64,000 bases of DNA from Allium sativum (GCA_030737875.1 CM060912.1:880547199-880611198); one strand, 5' to 3'; positions 34,377 through 48,503 are shown, counted from the first letter of the stretch. Program-made: numbers and translations. Notes: generated by a model not told the origin, from the sequence alone.

Positions 34377-37300
34377 TGTAACAACCCGGAAATGCGAGCC
34401 AATTTAAAATTTTTATTTTGGCAATTTGGATGAATTTTGAATATTTAAAATGATTATTTTAAACAATATCGACGAGAAATTTATTTTGAATTGAATTAGA
34501 ACGTATATATTTATATACGTCATCGTTAGAATATAATTTTTTTTATTTATATATATAAAAGGAATTGAAAATAGCACGGTAGTTCGATAATTCGATTTCA
34601 AACTTCAACTGAATGTACCGGGTGCAAAATAAACCGGATTTAAGCGAAACCAAAAATAATGGAATCTAATTGAGAATTTCATTCCAACGAATCCGAAAAA
34701 TTGAAATTTCATAGCGGGGATAAAAAGATACGTCCAGTTGAAATTTCATAATAGTCGCTATGGAATTTCGGCCTTTAAAAATAGCCATTTTGCAAACGAC
34801 CTCGGATTTCGACGAAACCGCTTTTGTTGGATCCGCGATGTCAAGTTATTGCTAGGTTTCAAATTTAATAATTTTTCGAATCAATATGTAAGCGTGGCAT
34901 AGGAAAACACGTTTGACCAGTTTTAGTTGATTTTAATCGACTGGAAAATGGCCATTTTTCAAACGGTCTCAGAATTCGATGAAACTCGTTTTGTTAGGAC
35001 CGTATCGTCAATACAAAGTTAGAAAATATTTTTCGGGAATTTTTAAAGTTAGTATGTGACCCCGGTAAATTGAAATGCACGTTCAAATTCAATATATAGA
35101 GTTATATGTTCATTTTGACGAAAATCGATCGAAACGATCGAATCAGCTTACGATACATATCCCATTGTGTTCGGAATGGGGGTAATTAGCTAGGGACGAT
35201 AGGCGGTGGGTCTCCTTTAGAATTCGTGTGAAAAAGTAACTTTTTGAAATTTAAAAATTAAATTAAATATAATAATTATATACATGGTTAGGCCCCTCCT
35301 TTTCTCCCCTTCCCCACGGTCAAACCCGTTAACCCCCTTCCCCTTTTCATCGTTCAAATCGATTTAGAAATAAGAAAAAAAAACAATGGAACCCCGTCGC
35401 CCATCGAGATTCTGCCGCCACCCCGCTGCTCGACGCCGGAGCTGGCGCCTCCGCCTCCCCAGGTCGCGCAACCACCCCACGCCCCCTCTCTCCTCGGCCG
35501 AAGTTGAAAACCCGAACCCCAAACCCATTTAAACCCCATCGCCCTGAACCCTACCCCGCCACCGACTAGTACAACATCCCCTCCTCCTCGATTAGCGTGT
35601 ACAGCACCCCCTCTCATTTCACCAAAATATAGTAAGCTTTTCTATATTTTTTCTTCTTCTTTTTATTTTATTTTATTTCATTTATTTAAAGCATTGTATA
35701 ATGTATATAAAGCGTTGATATTTAAAGTTTTCTTAGATATAAATACATAGTTTAAAAATCCGTTTGACCCGATAAAGTTCTGATTTTTAAGACAATAAAG
35801 ATGCGATTTTTATCACGGTAAGGATATGATTTTTATTGTTGTAAAGATTGGATTTGTATAGTTTAGAAGACGATATTTTTATACATGAAAAGGCAATATT
35901 TTTATATTATAAAAATAATAAAAATATGATTTTTATTTATTTGGAGTAATAAAAATATGATTTTTATTATATGAGAAGTAAAATAAAAATACGATTTTTA
36001 TGCTAGTATAAAGTTATGATTTTTTATATATATTTGAGCAAAGTAAAAATACGATTTTTATATTATATAACTAGTAAAAATATGATTTTTATATAGTAGA
36101 AGTATTAAAAATATGATTTTTATATAGTAGAAGTATCAAAAATATGATTTTTATATAATAGAGAATATAAAAATATTATCTTTATATATGTAGCGAAATA
36201 AAAAACTGATCTTTCTTATATATATGTTGAAATAAAAATGTGATTTTTATAGCGTTGAAATAAAAATCCGATCTTTATATAAGAAGAAGAAATATAAAAA
36301 TATAATTTTTATATAGAAAGAAGCGTTGTAAAAATATATGATGTAGGAAATAAAAATATGATTTTTATTAATTGAAATGAAGTAATAAAAATATATAATT
36401 TTTATTATGAACAGCGGGAAAAGGACTGCATTGGAATTTCAAACCGATCCAGACGGTTCAGCAGTTCAAAAGCAAAGCACGGCGGAGTTGAACCCTCTGT
36501 GAGAACTTCTCACTTTAAATCTTGTTTTTCTAGTTAAAATATATACTAGGATGTAGACGGTGCTTAGTAGCACCCGACACCTGTCAACCACAGACCATGG
36601 ATGGCTTGTATGTTTGATTGTTTGTTGTGGTGAAAATTGATCGTGTGATGTGAAATGAAATAAAATATTTATGTAGTTAAAAATATATTATCGTTAAAAA
36701 TATAATTTTTAACGGGTATGTGAATAAATAAAAATCTGTGTTTGTTGATTTTAAATCCCACACGGGTATTAGGATGATATTTGGCATAAACTAATCCCAA
36801 TTATTTCATTGTATGTCGATCGATGGGTCGACAGACTGTGTGAGCGTTAATTATTTATATTTGATGCTTATGCAGTTGTGTGGTGCACATTGGATGATGG
36901 TTTATTATTTTTCGTTGCTAGTATATACATGTGATGTATGGAAATCATATAATTAACATTATATGGTAATTGATTGGGCCTCATTCCAATTGGGAAAATA
37001 AAGAATAATCATGTGTTGAAAATTATCATGTGTTGAAAGTAATATTCTAACAATAAAATTTACATCTTTATCATATTTAAAGTTAGAAACTAACTGGAAA
37101 ATAGATAAGATGAGTGGTTTCCTGGGTATTGATCTGATATTGGTTTCGGCCTTCGGGGTTAATACTTAGGGAATCGTTCTCTTACTACTTAACGGTTGGA
37201 GTCTGATTTAAAAATCAAACGATAGATACCATAATTTTATAAAATATATTAAATAACAAAAATAGTCATGTGTTGACAGTGCTCATGTGTTGAGAATATT

Positions 37301-40300
37301 CATGTGTTGAAAGAAATATAGATTCATGTGTTGAATAGAATAAATATTCATTTGTTGAATAGAATAAATATTCATTTGTTGAATAGAATAACGAATTTAT
37401 TGAAATATATAAAGCCGTGTTGATTAGAGTTGCGCCATTTTGACGTGAACGATATTTATATCGATTATATTCGTTTTTAAAATGATTATAGAAAAAGAAG
37501 TGATTTCAAAATATAACGTTTTGAAAATATTATCATTTGTATATCGATGATGTGGAATATTCAATTTTGATTCACAATTGAATATGAAGTTGAAATCGTT
37601 TCGAAAACGAATTTAAAATGATTTATGAAATACGTTTTAAAAGGAAATCGACGAAATATATATATAATATATATATTATTTATATATAATGGCCTGAATA
37701 GAACGCGTCGCGCTGCGGTCGTTCGTGAATTTCGACCATTGTCTTCGAACTGACATTACGGGAGATCCGACCGTCGGATTCTCCTGAAACCAGAACCGTT
37801 GGGTTCGTATCGAAAATAGCTTTCCAATGAATATTAGAAATTTGAAATCTAACGGTTGGATTTGGAATTATGTCCAAAACAAATTTGAAAAAGGTCGTTG
37901 TAAGTGCAGTTCGATGACCATTGGTGGAAATCGACTGTACGGACATTGATAAAATTATTAAAAATAGTAATAATTTGTGTAAAATCATAAGAAATGATTT
38001 GGGAAGAACTGGGGTGAAAAATTCCACATTTGAAAAGCTAAAAATAGATTTTTATCGAAATGAACTAGTTTTGAACTAGAATTAAAATCAATTTATTTTT
38101 GAAGTAAATAAATTGAATCTGAAAGTGGTTTTAAAAATAATCAGAATTTCCAATAATCAAATTGGAATGGATTTGAATCGAAATTGTCTTCGGGATATTT
38201 CGATATTGGATTTCGTGATTATACAGATATTGTTATGGGAATTTGAAAGATATATTTATATAGTTATTTCCAATACGATATTTGTTGGTCGTAGAATTTG
38301 ATATTGAATATAAGCCGATATATTTTCTATTCAGAGCCTTGTATTCAATATCAAACGTGATTTGGGTTTGTCGTGAATGGTGTCTTCATTAACACTGTTC
38401 TTAAGCCCAGTTGAGAAAAAGATTAAATCCTTCTATTTAGATTTAATGAAGTGTACCAATTAAATAGTATTAATTGGAATTGAATTTAAATTGGTTATTG
38501 GGTTTATCGTGAGCGGTGTTTTGAATAACACCTGTTCTTTAACCCGATTAACAATAGAAAGTGATTTTGGGTTTATCGTGGACCGTGTTTTAGATGACGT
38601 TGGTTCTTTAACCCAGTTAAAGGCAGGATGTAGATTTTTGGGAAGATTAAAACTAAGTGGAGTTTTAATGAATCTTTAAATAGATTGAAATGTCAATTGA
38701 TAATTTAAATTATCAAATCTGAAAAGCGATCGAGAATGGAGTACCACCAGTTTTGCTCCAAAGCGATAGTTAAATCTTTAATTAGATTTGAACGTGAAAT
38801 GGTAATTAGTATTTACCGATAGCACCGTGGTGTTAGATATGGAGTATCACCAGTTTTCTCCATGGGATGAATAGGTTGGGATTGGGAAATAAAACAAATA
38901 ATTACTTCGGTGTAGTTTGCTTATCCCGACTAGTTAGGAAAACCATAAAATGGTTTGAAATGATATCCAAAGGAAGATTAAAGAATAAATTTAGAAGAAT
39001 TTATATTTGATAAAATTAATGGGAACCTTTCCCTAGGAATGTGAAAATTTGAATAAAAGAATATTCTGAATTGGAATGAGGCGTATGTTGTGTTTGTGTA
39101 AAACGTGTTTATTATATACGCGGGTTATTCGGAAAGGCCGGGTTTATACCCATTCTGAATAACCGATTCGACGATAAGTCGAAGATGAAGACGGTGGTTG
39201 AAGACCGGAAGTCTTCACATCGTTTGGGTGATTACTGATGATCTTGATTGGGCTGTACACCCAAGATGAGGGAATCAGTTGGTGATCGTCCAGAAGTACT
39301 TGGAGATCGATGGATATGCGAGGAAAGTGCCTCCGGTTTCGTTCAGACCCAGAACGAACTTGTAAATAGATTGTGTGTCTGATATTGGATTTTATTCTGT
39401 GTTGATTGATCTCTATTAAATATACATATGTTTGGCGGTGGAGAATTTATTCTCTTGCTTAACGCCCTTCTCTGAGACGTACGAGCTCAGAGGTTGTATA
39501 TCGATGGACATCAGTCGCATGGAGTGAATTGCCAGTGTGGCACGTGTAAGTGGCAATTGATCAAGGCTTCTGTTGAAAAGCAAAGTCTTGTGGTTGATGA
39601 TCAAAGCATGGCCTGTGTGGCATAGCTTTGTGTATAGCGTGAATTCGCGAGCCTCACACCTCGGTATGAGTCAAAAACGGGATAGTGACTGCATGGAGAG
39701 CACGACGTTTCTTTCTAGCTATGGGTGGTGTCAGTGCTTAAACTGGCTGACATTTATATACTTTTCACCTGTGTGGTTGTTGGATACGAGGCGCCTCGGA
39801 TAAAGGTCTGTTAGGACCGGGAGACGTGTGCTCAGGAATTGCCAATCCTCAAAAGTAAGAGAGGACCGGCCCTGAAGATCCAAGGATCATAGTGGGGTCC
39901 TGAGACATTTACTACAGTGTCTCGAATCAGAGAGGAGCTTGCCCATTGCCTCGACTCATGACGGAAATCCAATTTCCAATACGTGATATTGCGGTTTTAA
40001 TTGTAGAATTAGTATGGCGACATGATATATGGTACCCATGCCGCCTATGATTGATATTTATGATTGAAATTGTTTTGACACTATACACTTATAATAGTAT
40101 CAAATGATTTGTTTTGACGTACCAAGCATGTTTGGCTATTATAAGGGAAAACCCTATCCTCCGGCTTGCATTGCATTGTGTGATGGGACCTGGGTCTTAT
40201 AATAGCTTCATTTTTTCAAAAAGCATTGTGCTGTTTTGTTATATGCACTGGTATTCTTGGGAGGAAACCCGTTCCGTGTTATACGGCGTGGTCCCTTGAA

Positions 40301-40732
40301 TTACTCTCTTTTAAAATAAAGATTAATAATTGTTTTAGTTCTCACACCAGTCACATGACTGACCTGCGGTTTATTGTTTTAACCTAAACTATGGGTGCCC
40401 CTATTTTCCATATGGGCAGCTAGTAGTTTTGGTTTTGCAGATTTATATTCACAGGGTCCTGATATACAGCTGGAACGATGCTCGGAAAGCTCTGTATCCG
40501 TGTATCGCCTTCAATTGTGCGTTGTATTATTTTTCCGCTGCTATTTATTTAAATGTAATTTAAATCTCTGATATTTATCGAATGTATTTTATTCATTCAT
40601 AATCTGTATATTCTTGTATTCTGATGAAATTGTTGTAATAAACAGTGAAATGCTCTTATGTTTGCGTTCTATTATGTCGTGTTCTCAAGATAATCCGGGC
40701 TTTCCTTACCGAGGAAGTTACGGGCTATCACA
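34377..40732 (+). repeat. Array LTR 3 (6356 bp)
   Basis: The longest LTR of the array and the least deleted. It starts TGTAACAACCC and ends GGCTATCACA. The GTGAG hairpin is at 36499-36513 and the GGTGCT hairpin at 36559-36574. The CATCCA arm is mutated to CAACCA (36587-36605), breaking one pair. The 3' flank TAACT begins at 40733. Confidence 0.93.
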
Positions 40733-43638
40733 TAACTCCTTTGATTTTATAATTATTTTGTTTTATAAAATCCTTTTCCTTTTATATATAAAATCCATTG
40801 ATTTTATATAAATAATTTATTTTCAGAATACACTTTGAAAATCCCCTTTTCTATATCCCAATATTTATTATGGTATTTAAAATACCAATTCACAATGATT
40901 GATATCATTCAAACACACATAATTAACAACTGATTATATATCACATCATATATTACAACATATGAAAAGGACAGTGTTATAAATATTGAGGAATCCAGTT
41001 GGATCCCTCCAACCTGTTTCGCTGCATTCACAGATGTTAAACAATATAATAACATCGATTTCATTTCGATATGAAATATTCTGATCAACAGAATCCATAT
41101 TTGATTAACGATATATATAACTATATCGATATTTTCAACCAATCAATTAGCAGTTCAACCAAACAGTCAGCACACAGCAATCAATCATCATTTAGCAGTT
41201 CTAAAAATACATTATAAAAATATGAACTGGTAGAGTTGGTGAGTTTTACTCACATTGGACGATCATCGTTAATAACGATAACCATCGCTTGATTCAGACG
41301 GACAATTTATTTTACTATAAATTGTAACAAGCTCCAATTCACTCCCAGTCGGTTCCATTGTGTAGCCGTCGTCCCTACGATCCCAACGGATCTGACCGTT
41401 AGAAATTCTAATATGGTATGATAAAGTTATGATGTTAAGAAGTTAATATATTTTTAAATAAAAATTAAACTTAACTTTTAATTTATCTGATGGGCCTTAA
41501 CCTTTTTAAAAACGTCAGCCCACCTTCAGTTCTACAAGCCCAGACCTTGTAAAACTCTTCTCCCCGTAACTTCCATCTCACTTTCACGTTTTCATTTAAA
41601 TTTCATTCTCCTTCACTTTAATATTCCCAACGCTTGCACCGTACAACTATAACCCATTCACAACTCTTCCAGTGGCCAATAACCAACTAAATAGCGAACC
41701 TTATAGGCTCGGCTATAAAATCCATCGAACAAAAGTCTGGTCGAGCTTCTAGAAGTGGAAGAATGTACCATGCTGTACAGAATTTCCAGCGTGTGTTTGT
41801 TTTTCTTTTCTTCCTGATATGTAAACGCACCCGTCCCTCACGAAACACAGAACTTCCACTCCCTGTAAACTCCATTTTCCCAAACAAAATTCCCTGCATC
41901 ATTTTTCTTACCCCAACGTCCCTCTCCAGTATTTTCAACAGGCTCCAGGAGTAACTAGATCATCACGTCCTTGTCTTCCCTTTACTCCAAAATGCTCACA
42001 CTCCAGTATCAATATCTATAGCATCCGCTCCCCAACCGTATCCTCTTCCTCACAAACACGCTCCTCCAGATCACCTGAACTTCACCTCATCCTTGTTAAA
42101 CTTACACGCTCCATTTCCAGTATTATTCACACATGGCAATTTATGCTGTTCCGCATTTTACTTTTCTTAAACTTTCGCCATTTTTGGCTTTGATTTCATG
42201 AATACCGTGAAACGAAAAAGGGAAAAGAGGGAGACAAATGTGAAGGGATAAATCGCTTTGCTATATTTGTTGGTAGAGAAGTAATCTCCACTGAAGCCAG
42301 AAAATGAAGTGGTTTCGTTTCTTTATATATACGGATTTCTTAGTGGCAAGGAAAAGGGAATAGTACACGATATTATAACATATATACGCTTACTTTGAAA
42401 GCTAAGTAAGTCACAGAGAGAACGTGCAGTAAATGTGCATTGAATGAGACGTATGGGACAACGTTGACAAGAGCAGACGTGCATACTTAGGAGCTAAGTA
42501 TTAAAAAGTAAGGCAAGTACCCGACATGGAAGGTTGAACAATTACTTAGCAGTAAAGTATACTTGGTGGTAATAGAAGGAATAAAAATACTACACCTTAA
42601 TCGCTAAGAAAAGAGGACAAGCAGCGCATTCATGGCGGAAGGGACGTGCCTGTAAGAGTACACAGTAGGGTCTGCGTTAATAAAATAGTTTATACTGAAA
42701 TAATGTTTGATATTTACGGTCTACATTTTCACCACTTGAACAAATAAACAACCCCTTTGTCCGTTTTATTTTTATTAGACTCCTCTTCCATGTGCATATA
42801 TTCAATGAAAGAAACAATAGTAGTGTATAGCTTTTGTTAACGAAAATGGATACTCCATTACACCCTACTTCATTCTCGCTCGAGCCGTGAATGAAAAAAG
42901 TAAAGTACTGGTGTATCGAGTAATGTGTCACGATCGCAAAAGTAGAATAAAACAACAAGTTAACTTATTCTGTGGGACCCCAAAGTGCTGATATAGGGTG
43001 TAAAATACTCCAAATAAAAAGTTTCTTATTTTCCAAAATAAAATTACAGTAAAATTCTAAAAATTAAATTATAACTACGCTTCAAATATCTCGTCCAAAT
43101 TCGAAACCAATATTTAATTGTAATTAAATAATCGTTACGGTTTATAAATGAATCCATAGCGACTATTTTAAAATTTGATTTGATCATAAATCAAAATCTG
43201 CACAATGAAATCCCGATTTTTCTCTTCCATTAGAAAAATATACTTCACCAGCTCTGAACGTTTCTTGTTTCACAGAAATCTGGCTTAAAACGGATTCTGT
43301 ATATTCGTTTAAAGTTCGAATCACCAAATTACGAACTACCGCGCCATTTCGAGCTCGATTATAATTATAATATAATTTATACGTTCAACCATCGTCAATT
43401 AAATATATTCGTTATCATAATTCAATTTTAAACTGAACTGTATATTTTGAATTGTCCAATTCACACAATATTATGAATTCCACTATTTCCGACTACTCTG
43501 GAATTTAAATATATTATTTAATTATTATATTAATTAAATATTCAATATTATTTAATTTTGGTCACTTTAAATTACTAAACCATCCTTTAAATAATTAAAT
43601 AAATTATTTATTATCCGTTAAAAATACGGGACATTACA
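40733..43638 (-). repeat. Minus-strand chromovirus-like LTR (M0), partial
   Basis: Read on the minus strand it starts TGTAATGTCCCG at 43638. It then has blocks related to the start of the plus-strand LTRs here (GCGCGGTAGTTCG, TAGTCGCTATGGA) and a GTGAG-TAAAA-CTCAC hairpin (41253-41239). No polypurine tract lies upstream of 43638, so this is a 5' or solo LTR start. Its AT-rich continuation seems to run through 18983-19880 and 12322-12892, with the array, solo LTR and element 1 inserted in it. The stretch 41470-42960 is C/T-rich then AT-rich, with only short unrecognised ORFs. Confidence 0.6.
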
Positions 43639-44798
43639 CATAACAAGTATATTATATAAGGATTTTTTGTCTGATTCGAAATATATATGATTATTAGTCA
43701 AATACATAACATATTTACTTTGACTTGATTAGCTTGATTGACTTGTTTGGCTTGGTTGAATTTATTGGCTTAATTGACTTATTTGGCTTGACTTATTTAT
43801 TTGACTTGATTGACTTGTTTTAATTGTTTTGTTTTATTTGTTTGACTTGAATAACTTAATTAATTTAGTTGACATGGCTGGATTTCATTAGTGGTTGATA
43901 GGTTTGTTTGAAAAATGCTTATGCATTTGTGGTTAATAGGAGTTTTATAGGTTCTTAGGATAAATATAAATTACAAGAAATGTTTGGCTTTATGCTTGAA
44001 TTTATCCGAATTGATGTTTTGTGACAACAAAACTTAAATTGGTTGATTGTTTGGATTAAATTGTCATTACCTAACTTATATTAATTTAAGTTGTATCATA
44101 GTTTAAAGGATATCTTATCAGAATTATCTCAGTCTAGATTAAAGTCTTACTGTAGTTTTAAGGGAATTAAAGTTTTGGCTAGGTTTAGTCTTGTAGTATA
44201 TTAAGGGGGAGTTTTATAGTTTCTAGGATTAGTTAAAGGTTCAAGAAGTGTTTTTGAATTGACGTATATTATTTTGATTTAGTTGATTTGGTATGGATTG
44301 TTGATTTTATTGGAATAATCTATACATAAATAAGAATGATGAGGATTGACAAACTTAAAACTTGAATTTGAATATAAATAAGATTTAAATTTGTTTGAAT
44401 TGATTGGATGCTTGTTTATATAGAAACTTTGTATTGAAGTAGTTTAACATGATTATTAGTCTTAATACTATCTGAATTGCTTGTTTGGTTAAATTATACA
44501 ATGTTTGTATTATAATAGTGTAGTCCACGATTTAGGGGAAATTATAGACATTTATAGATATAGGGGAAGTTATATATAGAATTAGTCACTATGATTATTC
44601 TGAATTTAGATAGATATACTTTTTGATAATAACAAAGAGGGCGTGAATTATAAAATTGGGATTAGCTAGGCTTAGTTTAAGGGGGAGTATGTAGGATTTA
44701 TGATGAAAGGGAGAGTATTCGAAGAATCAGATCAACATGTATTAAACATGTATAAATATTTTATAAATCAAGGTTGCCATCATCAAAAAGGGGGAGAT
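43639..44798 (+). mobile_element. 3' internal region of a Ty1/copia element, truncated
   Basis: AT-rich noncoding DNA contains several AGGGGGAG-type purine runs (44206, 44681) and ends in the polypurine tract AAAAAGGGGGAGAT (44785-44798) abutting an LTR that starts TGTTGG. This layout is typical of the 3' untranslated part of plant copia elements. The left part is missing, cut at 43638 by the M0 LTR. A degenerate TTGACTTGATTGACTTG repeat is at 43720-43860. Confidence 0.65.
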
Positions 44799-46217
44799 TG
44801 TTGGAGAATGGAGTTTTGATGACAACAACCTTATTTCAATTATCATTATTAATTGATTATAAAATATATACTAACATCTTTATCTAGAGAGAAAGAGAGA
44901 GAGAGAGAGTGTGTGTGTGTGTGTATGCAGGGTTTGTATACAAGATTTAATACTGACAACTATATAGTTTAGAGTTCCAAGAGATTCAGGATTCAAAGAG
45001 ATTCAAGACTCATGAGTATCAAGATTTCAAGAGCTCAAGAAAATATAGTAATTGAGTCTATTTTATATGTAAGACTCTAAACAGCACTTCATTTTCAAAT
45101 TCAAATTCTATTTTTCAAGATTCAAATTCTGTTTTCAAACTTCAAATTCTGATTTCAAGTTATTTCAAACTACGTTTAAATGATTTCAAATATATAGTTT
45201 ATAAAGTTGTATACTAATATGTTTATAATATATATATAGTTTATAGTTTTAAATCATATAACTTTATATGTATGCTTATATTACACATAACTATGTTTTT
45301 ATACTTTAGAAACTTCATTTGAAACATTAGTCTTGATTCAAGAATTTCCGTATAATATATATTGGTTTTAACACTTGAAATTTGATTTTAAAAATAAATA
45401 TACAAGGCATATATCGACATACCCATATTGACATGCCGACATATAACTGTCATAAAATCAATTTTCAAAGGAAGTGTCTTTTCACTATTTTTAACGTTTC
45501 AAAAACGGTGAAACCTTTAGGAGACTATAAACAGGGGTTGATTTCGTATTTTTAATCATTCTTTCTTCTCCTTCTTCACCCCTTTACTTACCACCATTAT
45601 AATACTTAAATTTCTTGATTTCTACACTTATACTCTGTCGATTTCAACAAAATTTATATTATTCTTCCTCCCTTCTCAATCTCTATTAACTATTCTCTGT
45701 TTGAAGTGCTATTGAAGAGTTCTAGGGTTGTTGTAATCATTTGGGAATTGTTTGGGAAAGGGTTATTTCCTTGTTGCCCTGAAATCAATGATAGGGAGCA
45801 GTGTTAACATTGTAGCCATGAAATCAAGGGTAGTGGAATCAGTGTTAAACCTGTAGCCGTGAAATCAAGGGTGGTGGAATCGGTGTTAATCCTGTAGTCG
45901 TGAAATCAAGGGAGTTGTACTTGGATATTGATAATAATAAAACGATGCGTAATCCAGCGTTGCATGGGACTGGATGTAGGAGCAATCCGAACCAGTATAA
46001 AATCTAGTGTGTTATTTCCTTTTCTGCATTTTATATTTACTTATATACATGTTTGTGATTGTTTCTGGGTTTGTGATCGTTTCTAGTCTGATAATCATTG
46101 TGTGATTCATGTAGTATTTCAAGATTGTTTAAGCTTTCCATAGTATCTTTAAAACACTATTCACCCCCTCTAGTGTTAGTTTTGCCTTAAGATCCTTAAT
46201 CCGCAATCCCTAACACA
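44799..46217 (+). repeat. Ty1/copia 3' LTR (about 1.42 kb)
   Basis: It runs from TGTTGGAG after a polypurine tract to CCTAACA(CA), matching inverted ends. No PBS follows, so it is a 3' LTR. It contains a GA/GT microsatellite (44884-44925), a three-unit tandem repeat (45778-45915) and a CACCCCCTCTAGTG motif near the end. The exact 3' base (46215 or 46217) is uncertain. Confidence 0.75.
45778..45915 (+). repeat. Tandem repeat in copia LTR, three units
   Basis: Units of roughly 58 bp contain GTGTTAA, TGTAG and GTGAAATCAAGGG, repeated three times with small changes. Confidence 0.85.
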
Positions 46218-46288
46218 ACCAAACCAGCTCAGACGCATAGCCTTCTCCTCTGCCGTTCCAGTGAATCCAGGTTCGTTCGAATCTGACA

Positions 46289-46807
46289 ATGAACGAACAA
46301 GATACACAATTTATAAGATTAAACGTACACATATTATACATATTAAAATTAAATAATTATTTATTTACCTTAACTAGAGTTTCTCCCATTAATCATGTGA
46401 TTGGACTTAATACTTCTTCTCCTAACCCAGCAACCTGCTCCCTCGTATATCAACTCATGGCCATTTATCATGCAACCCCAAAACTCCCACTTCGATCGAT
46501 CATTCTTCAAACGGATTCCACCATCGTCCACAACTTCGAAATCTTCATCCCTTCGTACCCTGTACGCACCACTCGACCACCTTGTTGAAATCACATTTAC
46601 CCAGCGTGTTGTGGTAAAGACATCAGACATATTTCTCACCAAAAACCCTGCCTTGATGCCACCGACATGCTCAGTGTCTCCATCCCTCCTCGATGGTCCC
46701 CTCACGCCTTCCGTGGCCTCGAACTTGACACTGAAAACAATCCCGAACAACAACACAACGGTCCCTCCTTCCAAAAACATGCGACAGTAATTTCCCCCAA
46801 ATCCCAC
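46289..46807. other. Overlapping unrecognised ORFs, both strands
   Basis: Plus-strand ORFs (46289-46588, 46401-46790) and a 145-aa minus-strand ORF (46370-46807) overlap in a C/T-rich block. None matches a family I recognise. The block stands out from its AT-rich surroundings and resembles the leader segments of the other LTRs, so I favour a transposon leader or captured host exon rather than a working gene. Confidence 0.3.
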
Positions 46808-47947
46808 AAAAAACTTTTCAAGCCGCTCCCCTCATTGTCAGAATCCCAAAGCCACCATCTGCTCTGTCCCTCGTCGCCACTATCGCCCGAAATCATCAAT
46901 CACAGATCAACTGTCGAAGTTGGGTTAAAAGGCGATTGAGTTGAATAAAAAAATCACACGAGATTTAAGCTTTCGAATCAAGGATTTTAATGGATCAATC
47001 CATGTTAAATTTCATGAAGTATGGGATTTTATTTTATTTTTCCAAAGATCGAATAGGAGACGTGGTTTTCTGTAAGAAGAAAAGCAGCGCTCACCCTTTC
47101 TTTTTATTATTTGCTGAGCTCGTCGAATGATTTTTGTTGGAATGGATTTACGAAAACACAAATTTTCATTTCGTGAAGAACTGGTTAGAGTGGAAGAAGA
47201 GCGAGGTTTTGGAATATATACGAGGAGACTGTTAGATGGCATATTATTATATAGTTCTTTTACAACTGCAACATTCGAAATATTTGACCAAAATATAGAG
47301 TAACATTCATCTGTCTTCGATTTGCAGAACAGGGATAATATTTTTTCCAATGACTTTTCTTTTCCATTCCAGAATGCACATTGAAGCTGCTACGGAAGGG
47401 GGAAAACTTTGGAGCGATATTTATTTATTCTTGAAAGCAACCAACAATATTTTACGAACGCAATTTTACAGTGTATAACGTTCACATTTCGTACGAACCC
47501 GTACGAATTCCAATCGTGACGAAAATTGAAATTGTATAATAAATTAATACTTCAGACATGATGGAACTGTTTTTGTCGAATTCCGCAGTCGTTTGTGAAA
47601 TTGCTATTTTTAATTTGAATCGCTAAACCAATACATGTTCATACCGCGCACAGTTACAAAATAGATCCAATTATTCTTAAACTAGAAATATTACAATAAT
47701 TAGCTACTATAGATTTAATATAATTCGTTTTATTAAAATCCGCTGTCATTTGAAAATCGATTATTTTTAAATTCCATATTAAATCGGTGAAATAGAATTA
47801 AATTCAGAACAAACAAATTTACTAATTATATATTATTATCAGCATATATAACTACAAAAAATTCTATATACTTTAAAGCAATTAATTTGAGAATTTAAAC
47901 TGGGTACTTAATATTTTAGGTCAAAACGTTATTAAATTTATAGTAAG

Positions 47948-47948
<1 letters not shown>

Positions 47949-47998
<50 letters not shown>
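47949..47998. repeat. TA microsatellite
   Basis: About 25 uninterrupted TA dinucleotides. A shorter TA tract is at 48769-48797. Confidence 0.95.
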
Positions 47999-48003
<5 letters not shown>

Positions 48004-48485
48004 GTTATAGTTTATAAAAGAATTCATGACATCCTTTTGAAAATTTGATTTGGACATAGATTTTTCTCTTCCATTAGAAAATTATTATCCAATAGATTCA
48101 GACGATTCTTGTTTCAAAGAATTCTGACTTAAATTGGATCATGTACATTGAATTGAAGTTCAAAACGTTAAATTACAAACCACCGGACACTGCAGCTCGT
48201 TTTATAATTAAATTATAATTTATACATTCAAACGCCATTCAATAAACGAATTCGTTAATATAATTCCAATCTAACTGAATTAGACATTTCTATATTGCCC
48301 AATTCGTTCATTACTGCAAAAATTTAACATTTGCCAACTATTTTTGAACTGAATTATTGTTTTATTGTTATATTAATATTAAATTAATATTCAAAATCAT
48401 TGAATTCAACTATTTAAATTCCAAACAAATATTAAAAATAATAAAATAAATTAAATATTGACCACTAAAAATATGGGATGTTACA

Positions 48486-48503
48486 TTCCTCTCCCCTTAA
48501 AAG
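48486..48503 (-). promoter_or_regulatory. Polypurine tract of M1 (minus strand)
   Basis: On the minus strand CTTTTAAGGGGAGAGGAA abuts the TGTAACATCCC LTR start and follows a GGGACGAAAT block, the same arrangement as before the other 3' LTRs. It orients M1 to the minus strand. Confidence 0.85.

Larger units (their letters stand above)
19881..40732 (+). mobile_element. Tandem non-autonomous LTR element (LTR-I-LTR-I-LTR)
   Basis: Three LTRs of about 6.2-6.4 kb alternate with two internal domains of 1017 and 1016 bp, all in the same orientation and joined with no gap. Each LTR/internal junction has a near-cognate initiator-Met PBS, and each internal/LTR junction has a polypurine tract. No gag or pol motif is visible in either internal domain, so this is a large retrotransposon derivative (LARD-like) needing enzymes in trans. 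Unequal recombination between LTRs is the simplest origin. Confidence 0.93.
46218..48485 (-). repeat. 3' LTR of old minus-strand element M1, partial
   Basis: On the minus strand it begins TGTAACATCCCAT at 48485, right after a minus-strand polypurine tract (48503-48486). A TATA-like run (47221-47213) and donor-like AAAGG/GTGAGC (47094-47089) follow. The copia element interrupts it at 46217. The (TA)n tract at 47949-47998 lies inside. The block 46218-46950 is C-rich on the plus strand with overlapping ORFs on both strands and may be a separate insertion. Confidence 0.6.

Noticed and set aside
43639..46217. Reading this stretch as a host gene 3' region
   Set aside because: A polypurine tract abutting a TGTTGG...CCTAACA repeat, with no coding sequence, fits a copia 3' end better.
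47949..47998. Long TA tract as an origin or regulatory site
   Set aside because: A simple microsatellite; similar tracts at 48769 and 30258 vary between copies.
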